Shown piece after piece: positions 35,006 to 45,035 of a stretch of DNA of 64,000 bases; the first letter of the stretch is position 1; each line of letters begins with the position of its first letter. The position numbers and the translations under genes are program-made. This DNA is from Rhodanobacter spathiphylli B39 (GTDB lineage Bacteria > Pseudomonadota > Gammaproteobacteria > Xanthomonadales > Rhodanobacteraceae): contig NZ_AJXT01000012.1 in assembly GCF_000264295.1 (NCBI RefSeq), positions 90,139 through 154,138 of the forward strand, read 5' to 3'. Under the pieces are notes generated by a model. It was not told the DNA's origin, ran no database searches, and was given only the letters and a program-made list of their open reading frames with translations.

Positions 35006-36385
35006 ATGACCGCCTTCAGCACGCTCCCGCTCAAACCCGCCCTGCTCGCCAGCGTGGAAACCCTCGGCTATGCCGAAATGACCCCGGTGCAGGCACAAAG
35101 CCTGCCGCCGATGCTGGAGGGCCGCGACGTGATCGCGCAGGCGCAGACCGGCAGCGGCAAGACCGCGGCGTTCGGCTTGAGCCTGCTGCAGTCGATCGAT
35201 GTCGACACGATCCGGCTGCAGGCGCTGGTGCTGTGCCCCACCCGCGAACTGGCCGACCAGGTCAGCAAGGCGATCCGCAAGCTGGCCGCGAACATCCCCA
35301 ACGTCAAGCTGCTGACCCTGTGCGGCGGCATGCCGCTGGGCCCACAGCTGGCTTCGCTCACGCACGACCCGCACATCGTGGTCGGCACGCCCGGCCGCGT
35401 GCAGGAGCACCTGAAGCGGCAGAGCCTGCACGGCGGCGGGATCAGGGTGCTGGTGCTGGACGAGGCCGACCGCATGCTCGACATGGGCTTTTCCGAAGCC
35501 ATCGACGACATCATCGGACGCATCGCGAAACATCATCAGACCCTGCTGTTTTCGGCCACCTATCCGGACGAGATCCGCGCGGTGAGCCAGCGCGTGCAGC
35601 AGCATCCGGTCGAGGTCACGGTGGATGCACCGGCCGAGGAGAGGCCGGCGATCGAGCAGCGTTTCCACGAAGTGGAGCCGGCGCAGAAACTGGACGCGCT
35701 GGTGCAACTTCTGGGCGGCGAGCGCAGCGAGCAGGCGCTGGTGTTCTGCAACATGCGCCGCGACGTGGATGCGGTGGCGCAGGAGCTCGACCGCCGCGGT
35801 TTCTCCGCGCTGGCCCTGCACGGCGACATGGAGCAGCGCGACCGCGACGAGGTGCTGGTGCGTTTCGCCAACCACAGCTGCGCGGTGCTGGTGGCCACCG
35901 ACGTGGCGGCGCGCGGGCTGGACATCGTGGCGCTGCCGCTGGTGGTCAGCTACGACATCGCCCACGACCCGGAAACCCACACCCACCGCATCGGCCGCAC
36001 CGGTCGCGCCGGCCAAGTCGGCCTCGCGATTACCTTGTGCACGCCGCGCGAGCGGCCGAAGGCGGGGAACATCGAGGAATTGACCGGCGTGCCGCTGCCA
36101 TGGCGACCGCTGAAGATCGCGCCGCCACGCGGCAAGACCCTGCACCTGGCGCCGATGAAGACCCTGGTGATCGACGCCGGTCGCCAGGACAAGCTGCGCC
36201 CCGGCGACATCCTGGGCGCGCTCACCGGCGACGCCGGGCTGGACGCGAAGGACATCGGCAAGATCGACGTGTTCGCCACCCGCGCCTACGTGGCGATCAC
36301 CCGCGCCCTGGCCAACAAGGCGCTGGAACGGTTGCGCGCAGGCAGGATCAAGGGACGCAATTTCCGCGTGCGGCCGTTAGGCTGA
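35006..36385 (+). CDS. dbpA: ATP-dependent RNA helicase DbpA
   Basis: 459 residues. DEAD-box motifs in order: Q motif (MTPVQAQSLP), AQTGSGKT (I), PTRELA (Ia), GTPGR, LDEADRML (II, DEAD), SAT (III), ATDVAARGLDI (V), HRIGRTGRAG (VI). The C-terminal ~75 residues (KTLVIDAGRQDKLRPGDILG onward) form the DbpA-specific RNA-binding domain that recognises hairpin 92 of 23S rRNA, so the protein acts in 50S assembly. The start at 35006 is preferred; an earlier ATG at 34865 would extend into the divergent folB gene. Confidence 0.95.
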   Translation: MTAFSTLPLKPALLASVETLGYAEMTPVQAQSLPPMLEGRDVIAQAQTGSGKTAAFGLSLLQSIDVDTIRLQALVLCPTRELADQVSKAIRKLAANIPNVKLLTLCGGMPLGPQLASLTHDPHIVVGTPGRVQEHLKRQSLHGGGIRVLVLDEADRMLDMGFSEAIDDIIGRIAKHHQTLLFSATYPDEIRAVSQRVQQHPVEVTVDAPAEERPAIEQRFHEVEPAQKLDALVQLLGGERSEQALVFCNMRRDVDAVAQELDRRGFSALALHGDMEQRDRDEVLVRFANHSCAVLVATDVAARGLDIVALPLVVSYDIAHDPETHTHRIGRTGRAGQVGLAITLCTPRERPKAGNIEELTGVPLPWRPLKIAPPRGKTLHLAPMKTLVIDAGRQDKLRPGDILGALTGDAGLDAKDIGKIDVFATRAYVAITRALANKALERLRAGRIKGRNFRVRPLG

Positions 36386-36414
36386 GCGCAACCATCTCGC
36401 CGGACGTTTCCGCC

Positions 36415-37191
<777 letters not shown>

Positions 37192-37209
37192 GCCGCCGAG
37201 CGCGAACGG

Positions 37210-38445
37210 CTAACGCCGCAGCCACGCCGCCGCGCCGCGCCCTGCCATCAGGCCGCTGGCGAAACAGGCGGTGAGCAGGTAACCGCCGGTGGGCGCTTCC
37301 CAGTCCAGCATCTCGCCGGCGCAGAACACGCCGGGGCGCTCGCGCAGCATCAGCGTGTCATCCAGCGCTTCCAGCCGCACGCCGCCGGCGGTGCTGATCG
37401 CCTCGACCACCGGACGCGGTGCACGCAAGTGCAACGGCACGGCCTTGAGCCGCGCCGCCAGCGCCGACGGATCGGCCAGCGTGGGCTTGTCCAGCAGTTC
37501 GAACGCCAGCGCGCTTTTGGCCGCGTCCAGTCCGGCGCGACGGCGCAGCCAGTCGCCGATGCTGTGCTTGCCGCGCGGCGCGGCGAGGCGTTCGGCCAGC
37601 ACCGCCGCGGCGTAGCCGGGCACCAGGTCCAGCATCAGCAGCGCCTCGCCACGTTCGCGGATCTGCTCGCGCAACTCGGCGCCGATCGCGTACACCAGGC
37701 TGCCCTCGATGCCGTATTCGCTGAGCACGAACTCGCCCTGCCGCGAATGTGCGACGCCTTGCCGGTCCACCCAGTGCGCCACCACCGGCTTCAACGGCGC
37801 GCCGGCGAAGCGGCTGGACAGGTGTTCGCTCCATGGAATCTCGAAACCGCAGTTCGCCGGCTGCAGGGGCGCGATGTCGATGCCCGCCTGCTGCAGCGGC
37901 GCCAGCCAGGCGCCGTCGGAACCCAGTTGCGGCCAGCTGGCGCCGCCCAGCGCAAGGATCACGGCATCGACAGGCACCACGCGTTGCCCCTGCGGCGTGG
38001 AAAAATGCAGCGCGTCGTGCGCCTGCCAGCCCAGCCAGCGGTGGTGCATGTGGAAGTTCACCCCGGCTTCGCGCAGCCGGCGCAACCAGCCGCGCAACAG
38101 CGGTGCGGCCTTCAGGTCACGCGGGAACACCCGGCCCGAACTGCCCACGAAAGTCTCCACGCCCAGGGCGGCGGCCCACGCACGCAGCGCGTCCGCATCG
38201 AAGGCGTCGAGCCAGCGCGCCACCTCGTCGCGGCGCGCGCCGTAGCGTTTGACGAAACCGGCGCGGGGTTCGGCGTGGGTCAGGTTGAGGCCGCCCTTGC
38301 CGGCCAGCAGGAATTTCCGCCCGACCGAGCCTTTCGCGTCGTACAGGTCGACCGTTGCGCCGGCGGCACACGCGGCCTCCGCCGCCATCAATCCGGCCGG
38401 GCCACCGCCGATGATCGCCAGCCGGGCTGAAGTTTGTTGAGTCAT
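37210..38445 (-). CDS. BaiN/TIGR03862-type FAD-dependent flavoprotein
   Basis: 411 residues. FAD-binding Rossmann fold at the N terminus (LAIIGGGPAGLMAAEAA) and the family motif KFLLAGKGGLNLTH. The C-terminal FAD contact is GVFCAGEMLDWEAPTGGYLL. This belongs to the NAD(P)/FAD-dependent oxidoreductase group named BaiN-like or TIGR03862; the substrate in proteobacteria is unknown. The start at 38445 (MTQQTSARLAIIGGG) gives the usual short lead to the glycine loop. It converges on the glutaminyl cyclase gene with an 18-bp gap. Upstream lies the long gene-free region. Confidence 0.85.
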   Translation of the reverse strand: MTQQTSARLAIIGGGPAGLMAAEAACAAGATVDLYDAKGSVGRKFLLAGKGGLNLTHAEPRAGFVKRYGARRDEVARWLDAFDADALRAWAAALGVETFVGSSGRVFPRDLKAAPLLRGWLRRLREAGVNFHMHHRWLGWQAHDALHFSTPQGQRVVPVDAVILALGGASWPQLGSDGAWLAPLQQAGIDIAPLQPANCGFEIPWSEHLSSRFAGAPLKPVVAHWVDRQGVAHSRQGEFVLSEYGIEGSLVYAIGAELREQIRERGEALLMLDLVPGYAAAVLAERLAAPRGKHSIGDWLRRRAGLDAAKSALAFELLDKPTLADPSALAARLKAVPLHLRAPRPVVEAISTAGGVRLEALDDTLMLRERPGVFCAGEMLDWEAPTGGYLLTACFASGLMAGRGAAAWLRR

Positions 38446-38886
38446 CCGGGCATGGTCGCACGCTGCCCGGGCAAAAAGAATTCGCGTGCCGGCGCGGCGC
38501 CGTCGCGCGCGCATTTTTTGCTGAATTGAGCCTGACTGGAAAATCTCCGCGAATCCCGTTCCGGTGAAACACCAGCCTGCTCCTTCGGGTAATGGCGCCC
38601 AAGATATTGCGATTACCATTTGGTAATGGAACGAAAGCGCAATCTATTGCGCAATTGACGACGCGTAAAACCACGCGGACCCGGATATCGCAGCATCCTG
38701 ATAATCCAATCAAAGTCCATGACCGCTTCCGAATGGTCATGTTTCGCGCCGCCAGGCCCGATCGTCGAGTCGGGGCACAAACGGCCGTGCGTAGCCATTT
38801 ACTCGATGTTTCGACCGTGTCATTGCGCCAATCCCATTAACCGAAAGTAATTGCGATGCTTGCCGTTGCATTAGCACCTGCAGCGA

Positions 38887-38902
38887 TGTGACATGGATCA
38901 CT
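38887..38902 (+). promoter_or_regulatory. CRP/Clp-like binding site
   Basis: TGTGACATGGATCACT matches the CRP/Clp consensus TGTGA-N6-TCACA at 9 of 10 defined positions. It is centred 62 bp before the transcription start predicted from the promoter at 38923-38950, the classical activating position. Confidence 0.6.
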
Positions 38903-38922
38903 CGGCATCCGAAAAAATCCTA

Positions 38923-38950
38923 TTGACCGTTTCTCGAGACAAACCCTAAC
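38923..38950 (+). promoter_or_regulatory. Candidate promoter for the S53 protease
   Basis: TTGACC (38923-38928) and CCTAAC (38945-38950), 16-bp spacer; a good -35 with a poor -10, as expected for an activator-dependent promoter. It predicts a start near 38957, directly before the inverted repeat TTCGCCAAT/ATTGGCGAA at 38960-38983. Confidence 0.4.
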
Positions 38951-39339
38951 GTCCACTGATTCGCCAATGGGTCGATTGGCGAACAGACCCCAGCGACGCC
39001 ATGCGATCAGGCATGGCGCCGGCTTGAACGAGAAAGGGAAATCCGTGCGCCACCCTGACGACGTCATGGGAGGGAAGGACACAGCACGCGCGGGGTCGGA
39101 AGACATCCACAAAGCCAAGGCGGCCGTGCCTGTTCGCGGCATTCCATGAGGTCCGCGCGACCCCGGGGGTTCGTGCGTCCTCGAAAAGCCCGGAAGTGCC
39201 TGTTTCGGATCACTTGCGCCCGCTGCCGGGCCAGCGATGCAAGCCCGATTTTGCACCGAGCCACGGAATACGTGGCCTGCCCTCAGGTTCGACGGACAGC
39301 CGTGTCCGTCGCCTTCATCCACTGATTGGGAATTCGTCC

Positions 39340-42135
39340 ATGACAAACCACGCTGGTCTTCGAGGTATGGCGGCACCGAACTATCGCAAGGCCCTGCTGC
39401 CTGCGGCTCTTGCGCTGGCCATGATGTCGTTGTCGGCGCACGCCGCCGACAACTGGGTCGCCACGCGCACCGGCCCCGCGCTGCTGAACACCGCGGCACC
39501 CGTCACCACCGCGTCCACGCTGTCCACCCAGGCCACGACCCCGCGCTACAGCCTCAACATGACCGGCAACCCCAGCCTCGCCGGCACCATGGTCAGCCCG
39601 CTGGAGGCCAGCCAGCCGCTGCATGTCGCGGTCAGCCTCAAGTTGCGCCACGCCGATCAGCTCGACCAGTTCCTGCAGCAGCTCAACCAGCCCGGCAGCC
39701 CCGGGTACCACCAGTACCTCACGCCCGCCCAGTTCAAGGCCAGGTTCGCGCCGACCGATGCGCAGGTGCAGGCGGTGGTCGCCCATCTGCAGCAGAGCGG
39801 CTTCACCAACATCGAGGTGGCCGGCAACAACCAGCTGATCACCGCCGATGGCAACGCGCTCAACGTGACCAGCGCGTTCCGCACCAACATGAAGCGCTTC
39901 GAGTATCGGGGCAGACCGCACTTCGCCAATGATTCCGTCGCCTCCGTGCCGCAGGCGCTGGGCAATATCGTCAACGCCGTGGTCGGCCTGCAGAACGTGG
40001 TCGTCAAGCACACCATGTTCCACAAGGCCACCCTGGTCACCGCCCAGACCCAGGCCGCCAGCGCGGTCGCCCACAGTCCGGCCGACTTCTCCGCGATCTA
40101 TGGCGGCAGCAGCATGCCGGCCGCGACCAACACCACGGTCGGCGTGATCACCTGGGGCAAGATGACCCAGGTGATCACCGACCTGGGCAGCTTCACCAGC
40201 AGCGCCGGCCTGCCCACGGTCAACACGCAGACCGTCAACGTCGGCAGCGGCACGTTCTGGAACGACGCCGACTCCAACGTGGAATGGGCGCTGGACTCGC
40301 AGTCCATCATCGGCACCTCCGGCGGCGTGCAGAAGCTGATCTTCTACGCCGCGGTCAACGGCACCAACGACGGCTCGCTGACCGACGCCGGCATCAGCGC
40401 CGCGTACAACAAGGCGGTCACCGACAACGTCGCCAAGGTGGTGAACATCTCGCTCGGCGAAGACGAGACCGCCGCCAACAGCTCGGGCACGCTGGCCACG
40501 GACGACCAGATCTTCGCCCAGGCTGCCGCGCAGGGGCAGACGTTCTCGGCCTCGGCCGGTGACGAAGGTGCCTACGAATCGTACGGCGGCGACCTCTACA
40601 AGCACGGCACGACCACGCTGCTGTCGGGCGTCAGCCTCAGCAACTATTCGGTCAGCGAACCGGCGGTATCGCCCAACGTGATCGCCGTGGGCGGCACCAC
40701 GCTTTCCACCAACGGCGCGGCCTGGTCCGGCGAGACCGTGTGGAACGAGGGGCTGTCGCAGGATGGCAACAACACGGCCGACGACCGCCTGTGGGCCACC
40801 GGCGGTGGCGTGAGCAAGTACGAGGCGGCACCGGCATGGCAGACCAGCGCCCTGGGCAGCTCGATCACCAAGCGCGTGCTGCCCGACGTGGCATTCGATG
40901 CGGCGCAGTCGACGGGGGCACTGATCTACGCCAACGGCAGCCAGTACCAGGTCGGCGGCACCAGCCTGGCCTCGCCGATCTTCGTGGGCGCCTGGGCGCG
41001 CATCCAGTCGGCGAACGGCAACGCGCTGGGCTTTCCCGCCTCGAAGTTCTACGCCGCATTCCCCGGCAACCCCTCGCTGCTGCATGACGTGACCTCGGGC
41101 AACAACGGTTACAACGGCTATGGCTACAACGCGGCTGCCGGCTGGGACTACACCACCGGTTTCGGCAGCTTCAACATGGGCGCGGTGAGCACCTATGCGC
41201 AGGCCAACTGGGGCGGCAGCACGCCACCGGCCAACAACCCGCCGGTGGCGAGCTTCGGCGACACCACCAGCGGCCTGACCGCCAGCTTCACCGACAGCTC
41301 CACCGACAGTGACGGCACGATTGCCTCGCACTCGTGGAACTTCGGCGACGGCGGCACCTCGACGACGGCCAGCCCGAGCCACACCTACGCCGCCGCGGGC
41401 ACCTATACCGTGTCGCTGACGGTGACCGACAACGACGGCGCCAGCAACACCAGCACGCAGTCGGTGACGGTGACAGCTGCCGGCGGCGGCGGTGGCAACG
41501 TGCTGCAGAACGGCGTGGCGCTCACCGGCCAGGCCGCCGCCACCGGGGCGCAGCTGGCCTACACCGTGGTGATTCCCGCCGGCGCGACCAACTTGGTGAT
41601 CGCCGAATCCGGCGGCACCGGCGACGCGGATCTGTACACGAAGTTCGGTTCCGCGCCGACCCTGTCCAGCTATGACTGCCGTCCATACGTCAGCGGCAAC
41701 AGCGAAAGCTGCACGGTGGCCTCGCCCCAGGCAGGCACCTACTACGTGATGTTGAACGGCTATGCCGCGTTCTCCGGGGTCAGCATCAAGGCCACCTGGA
41801 GCACGGGCGGCGGCGGTGGTGGCAACGTGCTGCAGAACGGCACGCCGGTGACCGGCCTGCATGCCACCAAGAGCAACGCGGTGAACTACACGATGGTGGT
41901 ACCCGCCGGCGCCAGCAACCTCAAGTTCGCGATCTCCGGCGGCACCGGCGACGCCGACCTGTACGTGAAGCGCGGCTCGGCACCCACCACCAGCAGCTAC
42001 GACTGCCGCCCCTACGTAGCCGGCAACAGCGAGACCTGCAACATCTCGCCGTCCACCGCAGGCACCTACTACGTCATGGTGCGGGCCTACAGCAGCTACA
42101 GCGGTGTCACGCTGACCGGCAGCTACACGCCGTAA
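39340..42135 (+). CDS. Secreted S53 sedolisin-type protease with PKD and two PPC domains
   Basis: 931 residues. Signal peptide ending near SAHA (about residue 36); activation pro-domain (about 60-225, SLKLRHADQLDQFLQQLNQ, PGYHQYLTPAQF); catalytic domain (about 245-620). The sedolisin triad is present: Glu315 and Asp319 (VEWALDSQ), and Ser542 (GGTSLASP), with oxyanion Asp408 (SASAGDEG). A PKD domain (about 640-725, WNFGDGGTS) and two near-identical PPC domains joined by Gly-rich linkers follow, each with DADLYxK and two cysteines. Family members are acid endopeptidases such as xanthomonalisin. It is probably type II secretion cargo; that operon is 8 kb downstream. Confidence 0.9.
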   Translation: MTNHAGLRGMAAPNYRKALLPAALALAMMSLSAHAADNWVATRTGPALLNTAAPVTTASTLSTQATTPRYSLNMTGNPSLAGTMVSPLEASQPLHVAVSLKLRHADQLDQFLQQLNQPGSPGYHQYLTPAQFKARFAPTDAQVQAVVAHLQQSGFTNIEVAGNNQLITADGNALNVTSAFRTNMKRFEYRGRPHFANDSVASVPQALGNIVNAVVGLQNVVVKHTMFHKATLVTAQTQAASAVAHSPADFSAIYGGSSMPAATNTTVGVITWGKMTQVITDLGSFTSSAGLPTVNTQTVNVGSGTFWNDADSNVEWALDSQSIIGTSGGVQKLIFYAAVNGTNDGSLTDAGISAAYNKAVTDNVAKVVNISLGEDETAANSSGTLATDDQIFAQAAAQGQTFSASAGDEGAYESYGGDLYKHGTTTLLSGVSLSNYSVSEPAVSPNVIAVGGTTLSTNGAAWSGETVWNEGLSQDGNNTADDRLWATGGGVSKYEAAPAWQTSALGSSITKRVLPDVAFDAAQSTGALIYANGSQYQVGGTSLASPIFVGAWARIQSANGNALGFPASKFYAAFPGNPSLLHDVTSGNNGYNGYGYNAAAGWDYTTGFGSFNMGAVSTYAQANWGGSTPPANNPPVASFGDTTSGLTASFTDSSTDSDGTIASHSWNFGDGGTSTTASPSHTYAAAGTYTVSLTVTDNDGASNTSTQSVTVTAAGGGGGNVLQNGVALTGQAAATGAQLAYTVVIPAGATNLVIAESGGTGDADLYTKFGSAPTLSSYDCRPYVSGNSESCTVASPQAGTYYVMLNGYAAFSGVSIKATWSTGGGGGGNVLQNGTPVTGLHATKSNAVNYTMVVPAGASNLKFAISGGTGDADLYVKRGSAPTTSSYDCRPYVAGNSETCNISPSTAGTYYVMVRAYSSYSGVTLTGSYTP

Positions 42136-42190
42136 GCGGTTGCAGACCTGAGGAGCGCACGGAGGCGCACCCGCATTCAGGCAGGGACCA

Positions 42191-42214
42191 GGCCCGGTCG
42201 GCAACGACCGGGCC
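42191..42214 (+). terminator. Terminator after the S53 protease
   Basis: GGCCCGGTCG (42191-42200) pairs with CGACCGGGCC (42205-42214) around a GCAA tetraloop, followed by CTTCT. Strong stem, weak T-tract. It lies 56 bp after the stop, between the protease and the convergent GGDEF-EAL gene. Confidence 0.65.
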
Positions 42215-42262
42215 CTTCTGCATATGGACGTCCAGACGTCCATGGATTGCGCTGCCGAACAC

Positions 42263-44947
42263 TCAGTCGCGCTGGAACACCGCCAGCTCGGGATGATGCA
42301 GGCTGAAGCCCTGCACCCGGTTCACGCCCAGCGCGGTCAGCGCCTGCACGGTCTCGGCGTCGGCCACCCATTCGGCGATCACCTCCAAGCCCAGCCGATG
42401 CCCGATGTCGGTCACCGCCTTGACCATCAGGTGACTGACCGGATCGGTGAGCATGTCGCGCACGAAGCTGCCGTCGATCTTGATGATGTCCAGCGGCAAG
42501 TTTTTCAGATAGGTAAACGAGGACATGCCCGCGCCGAAATCGTCCAGCGCGATGCGGCAACCGGCGCTGCGCAACAAGGCCATGCAGCGCACCACCTGGG
42601 ACAGGTTGCGCACCGCCACGGTCTCGGTGATCTCGAAGCACACCCGCGAAGGCTCCACCCGGTAGCGCTGCAGCAGTTCGATGATCCGGTCGACCAGGGC
42701 CGGGTCCTCGATGCTGGCGCCGGACAGGTTGATCGCCACCATGTCCAGCCGGTTGCCGGCCGGATGCAGCCGCTCGAAGTTGGCCAGCGTGGTCTCGATC
42801 ACCCAGCGGTCGACCGACGGCATCAGGCCGTAGCGCTCCGCCGCCGGCAGGAACACGCCGGGCACCACCAGCTGCCCGGACTCCTCGCGGAAACGCAACA
42901 GCATCTCGATGCCCGGCTCGGCGCCGTCGCCCAGCGGCAGTGGCCACACTTCCTGGTAGGTGAGCTGCAGGCGATGTTCGTCGACGGCCCAGCGCAGGCG
43001 GTTGGCCCACTCCATCTCGCTGCGCCGGCGCACCGTCTGGTCGTCGCGCTCGGAGTAGAAGTGCACGCGATTGCGGCCGGACTCCTTGGCCACGTAGCAG
43101 GCGGTGTCGGCCTGGGTCAGCAGATCCTTGGCCGAGATGCCGGCCGGCTCGGCGACCACGCCGCCGATGCTGGCACTGATCGTGTAGCTGCGCTGTTCCC
43201 AGATGAACACGTATCCGTCGATGCAGCGACGCACGCGTTCGGCGATCCGCTCCGCTTCCTGCTGGTCGGCCACCCGGGTCAGCAGCACCCCGAACTCGTC
43301 GCCGCCGAGCCGGGCCAGCACGTCGGTGCCGCCCAGCTGCTTGCGCATCACGATCGAAAGCTGGGCCAGCAGCTGATCGCCGGCGAGATGACCCGAGGTG
43401 TCGTTGATCAGCTTGAACTGGTCGAGGTCGACGTACAGCAGCACGATGATCGGCGGGCCCGCCACGCCGGCCGCCAGCGAATCGTGCAGGCGGCGCTCGA
43501 ATTCGCGCCGGTTGTACAGATCGGTCAACGCATCGTGGCTGGCCTGGTGACTGAGCAGCTCGGTCAGCTGGCGCTGTTCGGTGATGTCACTGGCCACCAT
43601 CAGCAACTTGCCAACTCCGCCCAGCTCGATGCGCGAGATCGCCACGCTGGCCCAGAAGTGCGCGCCGGCTGTGTTGTGCAGGCGCGCCTCGATCCGGCTG
43701 CAGCCCCGGGTTTCGGCATCGCTCAGCTGCCCGCGCAGGATCTCGTCGTCGAACAGGTCGGGCAGGCGCTGCTCGGTGACCTGGTCACCGAGGCGATCGC
43801 GCGAGGTGCGGTTCGCGTAGGTGATCCGGCCGCCATCGACTTCGGCCAGCAGCACCAGCGCGGGCAGCAGTTCGTTCAGGGCGCGGAAGCGCTCCTCGCT
43901 CTCGCGATAGCGCCGGCTCATCTGCCAGCCCAGCTCGAGCGCGCGCTGCCGCGTCCCGACGATGGAATACACCAGCAGAGCCAGCAGCAGGCTCACCAGC
44001 AGGCCGCCGGGCAGGGTCGACTGGCGCCAGTCGATCGCGGGAGGAGTGGTGTCGCGTGGCTGCATCACCACGTCCCAGACCCGACCGCCGTAGGCCAGTC
44101 GACGCTCGAAACGATAGTCGCCGCGGACATCCGGCGTGCCGGGCATCGAGTCGAACAGCGGCAGCACGTGGCCGACTTCCGTCACGTCGGCCAGCTGCAG
44201 CCGCAGATCGCGTCGCACGTCATCCTGCAGGACGCTGTCGATCAGCGTGCTGACGCGAAAGGACACGGCGATCGAGCCGCGCATGCGCTGGTGCCGTTGC
44301 GCGAGCGATTGCGGCGGGTCGCCCGGGCTGAACACGGGCAGGCGCAGGGTGATGCCGTCCTCGGTGCCGCTGGCGCCCCGCTGCTGCACCGGGCGAAACG
44401 GTGCGGACAGGGTGGCCTGGTCGCTGTCGCGCGAGGCCAGCAGGCCAGCCAGGTTGTTCGGCTGCGCCCCCACATCCAGGCCGATCACCGCCGCATTGCC
44501 GCTGGCAGGCTCGACCCATCGCGTCATGTAGCGCTCGCCCGCGCCATCCTGTTCGCGTTGCGCATAGGCCAGCGCCAGCAGGCTGGGAAACTGCTCGCGC
44601 GGGCGCAGGTTGGTGTAGAAGTTGGCGAACTCGACCTGGGTCACCTGGTCAGACGCGAGGAACAGCGTCTGCACGGCGCGCAACATCGCTTCGGCCGAAT
44701 GCAGCTTGTCCTGCAGCGCCGCGAACGTCTTGTTGGCCAGTTCGCCACGAACAAAGGACTGCTCGGCCAGGCGGCGTTGCTGCTGCTGGTGATGCACGGA
44801 CAGCGCCAGGGCCAGTCCGCCCAGCAGGACCAGCAGGCTCCACAGCCACGCGCTGAGCCGCCATGGTGATGGCTTGGCCAGCGACAGCCGGGCGTCATGG
44901 CCTTCCCGCTGATCCGCCCGGGCCGGGTCAAGCTCGTCGCGATCCAT
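42263..44947 (-). CDS. CHASE-PAS-GGDEF-EAL cyclic-di-GMP signalling protein
   Basis: 894 residues. Two membrane helices (about 33-53 and 315-335) enclose a CHASE-like sensor domain in the periplasm; a PAS domain (about 355-465) leads to GGDEF (about 470-640) and EAL (about 650-890). The GGDEF motif is intact (ARLGGDEFGVL), as expected for a diguanylate cyclase. The EAL motif reads EML (GIEMLLRF, near residue 679), but the catalytic Glu, INLSG Asn, CFEITE Glu, LDDFG Asp pair, KIDGSF Lys and VQGF Gln are kept; IAEWV replaces the usual IAEGV. Both activities are possible. The ATG at 44947 has an AGAGAA site. Confidence 0.9.
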   Translation of the reverse strand: MDRDELDPARADQREGHDARLSLAKPSPWRLSAWLWSLLVLLGGLALALSVHHQQQQRRLAEQSFVRGELANKTFAALQDKLHSAEAMLRAVQTLFLASDQVTQVEFANFYTNLRPREQFPSLLALAYAQREQDGAGERYMTRWVEPASGNAAVIGLDVGAQPNNLAGLLASRDSDQATLSAPFRPVQQRGASGTEDGITLRLPVFSPGDPPQSLAQRHQRMRGSIAVSFRVSTLIDSVLQDDVRRDLRLQLADVTEVGHVLPLFDSMPGTPDVRGDYRFERRLAYGGRVWDVVMQPRDTTPPAIDWRQSTLPGGLLVSLLLALLVYSIVGTRQRALELGWQMSRRYRESEERFRALNELLPALVLLAEVDGGRITYANRTSRDRLGDQVTEQRLPDLFDDEILRGQLSDAETRGCSRIEARLHNTAGAHFWASVAISRIELGGVGKLLMVASDITEQRQLTELLSHQASHDALTDLYNRREFERRLHDSLAAGVAGPPIIVLLYVDLDQFKLINDTSGHLAGDQLLAQLSIVMRKQLGGTDVLARLGGDEFGVLLTRVADQQEAERIAERVRRCIDGYVFIWEQRSYTISASIGGVVAEPAGISAKDLLTQADTACYVAKESGRNRVHFYSERDDQTVRRRSEMEWANRLRWAVDEHRLQLTYQEVWPLPLGDGAEPGIEMLLRFREESGQLVVPGVFLPAAERYGLMPSVDRWVIETTLANFERLHPAGNRLDMVAINLSGASIEDPALVDRIIELLQRYRVEPSRVCFEITETVAVRNLSQVVRCMALLRSAGCRIALDDFGAGMSSFTYLKNLPLDIIKIDGSFVRDMLTDPVSHLMVKAVTDIGHRLGLEVIAEWVADAETVQALTALGVNRVQGFSLHHPELAVFQRD

Positions 44948-45035
44948 GTTCTCTGGCAGCTCCCGCGCTCAGCGTCCGTTGGCCGCGATGGTACAAGAGC
45001 GGCATGTGCTCTGACCGTTACGAGCCGCACACGGA

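Larger units (their letters stand above)
38446..39339. other. 894-bp gene-free, AT-richer regulatory region
   Basis: No supportable gene. The stretch 38580-38960 is clearly richer in A/T than the surrounding sequence and holds two small palindromes: ATTACCATTTGGTAAT (38612-38627) and GCGCAAT-ct-ATTGCGC (38637-38652). A CRP-like site, a weak promoter and a further 9-bp inverted repeat (38960-38983) follow. The rest, 38984-39339, would be a ~380-nt leader of the protease message. Short open frames in both directions lack motifs and good start sites. Confidence 0.6.

Noticed and set aside
38592..38840. Small plus-strand frame (82 codons) in the AT-richer block
   Set aside because: No ribosome-binding site and no recognisable features; covers the palindromes instead.
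38837..39499. Minus-strand open frame in the 894-bp gap
   Set aside because: No start site, no motif, and it runs into the protease coding region; treated as non-coding.
39283..42243. Long minus-strand frame opposite the S53 protease
   Set aside because: Low-complexity Gly/Val/His translation; the plus strand has the full sedolisin triad and domains.
42224..42243. ATGGACGT/ACGTCCAT inverted repeat as a second terminator
   Set aside because: 8-bp stem with a 4-base loop and no T-tract; it is next to a better terminator at 42191-42214.
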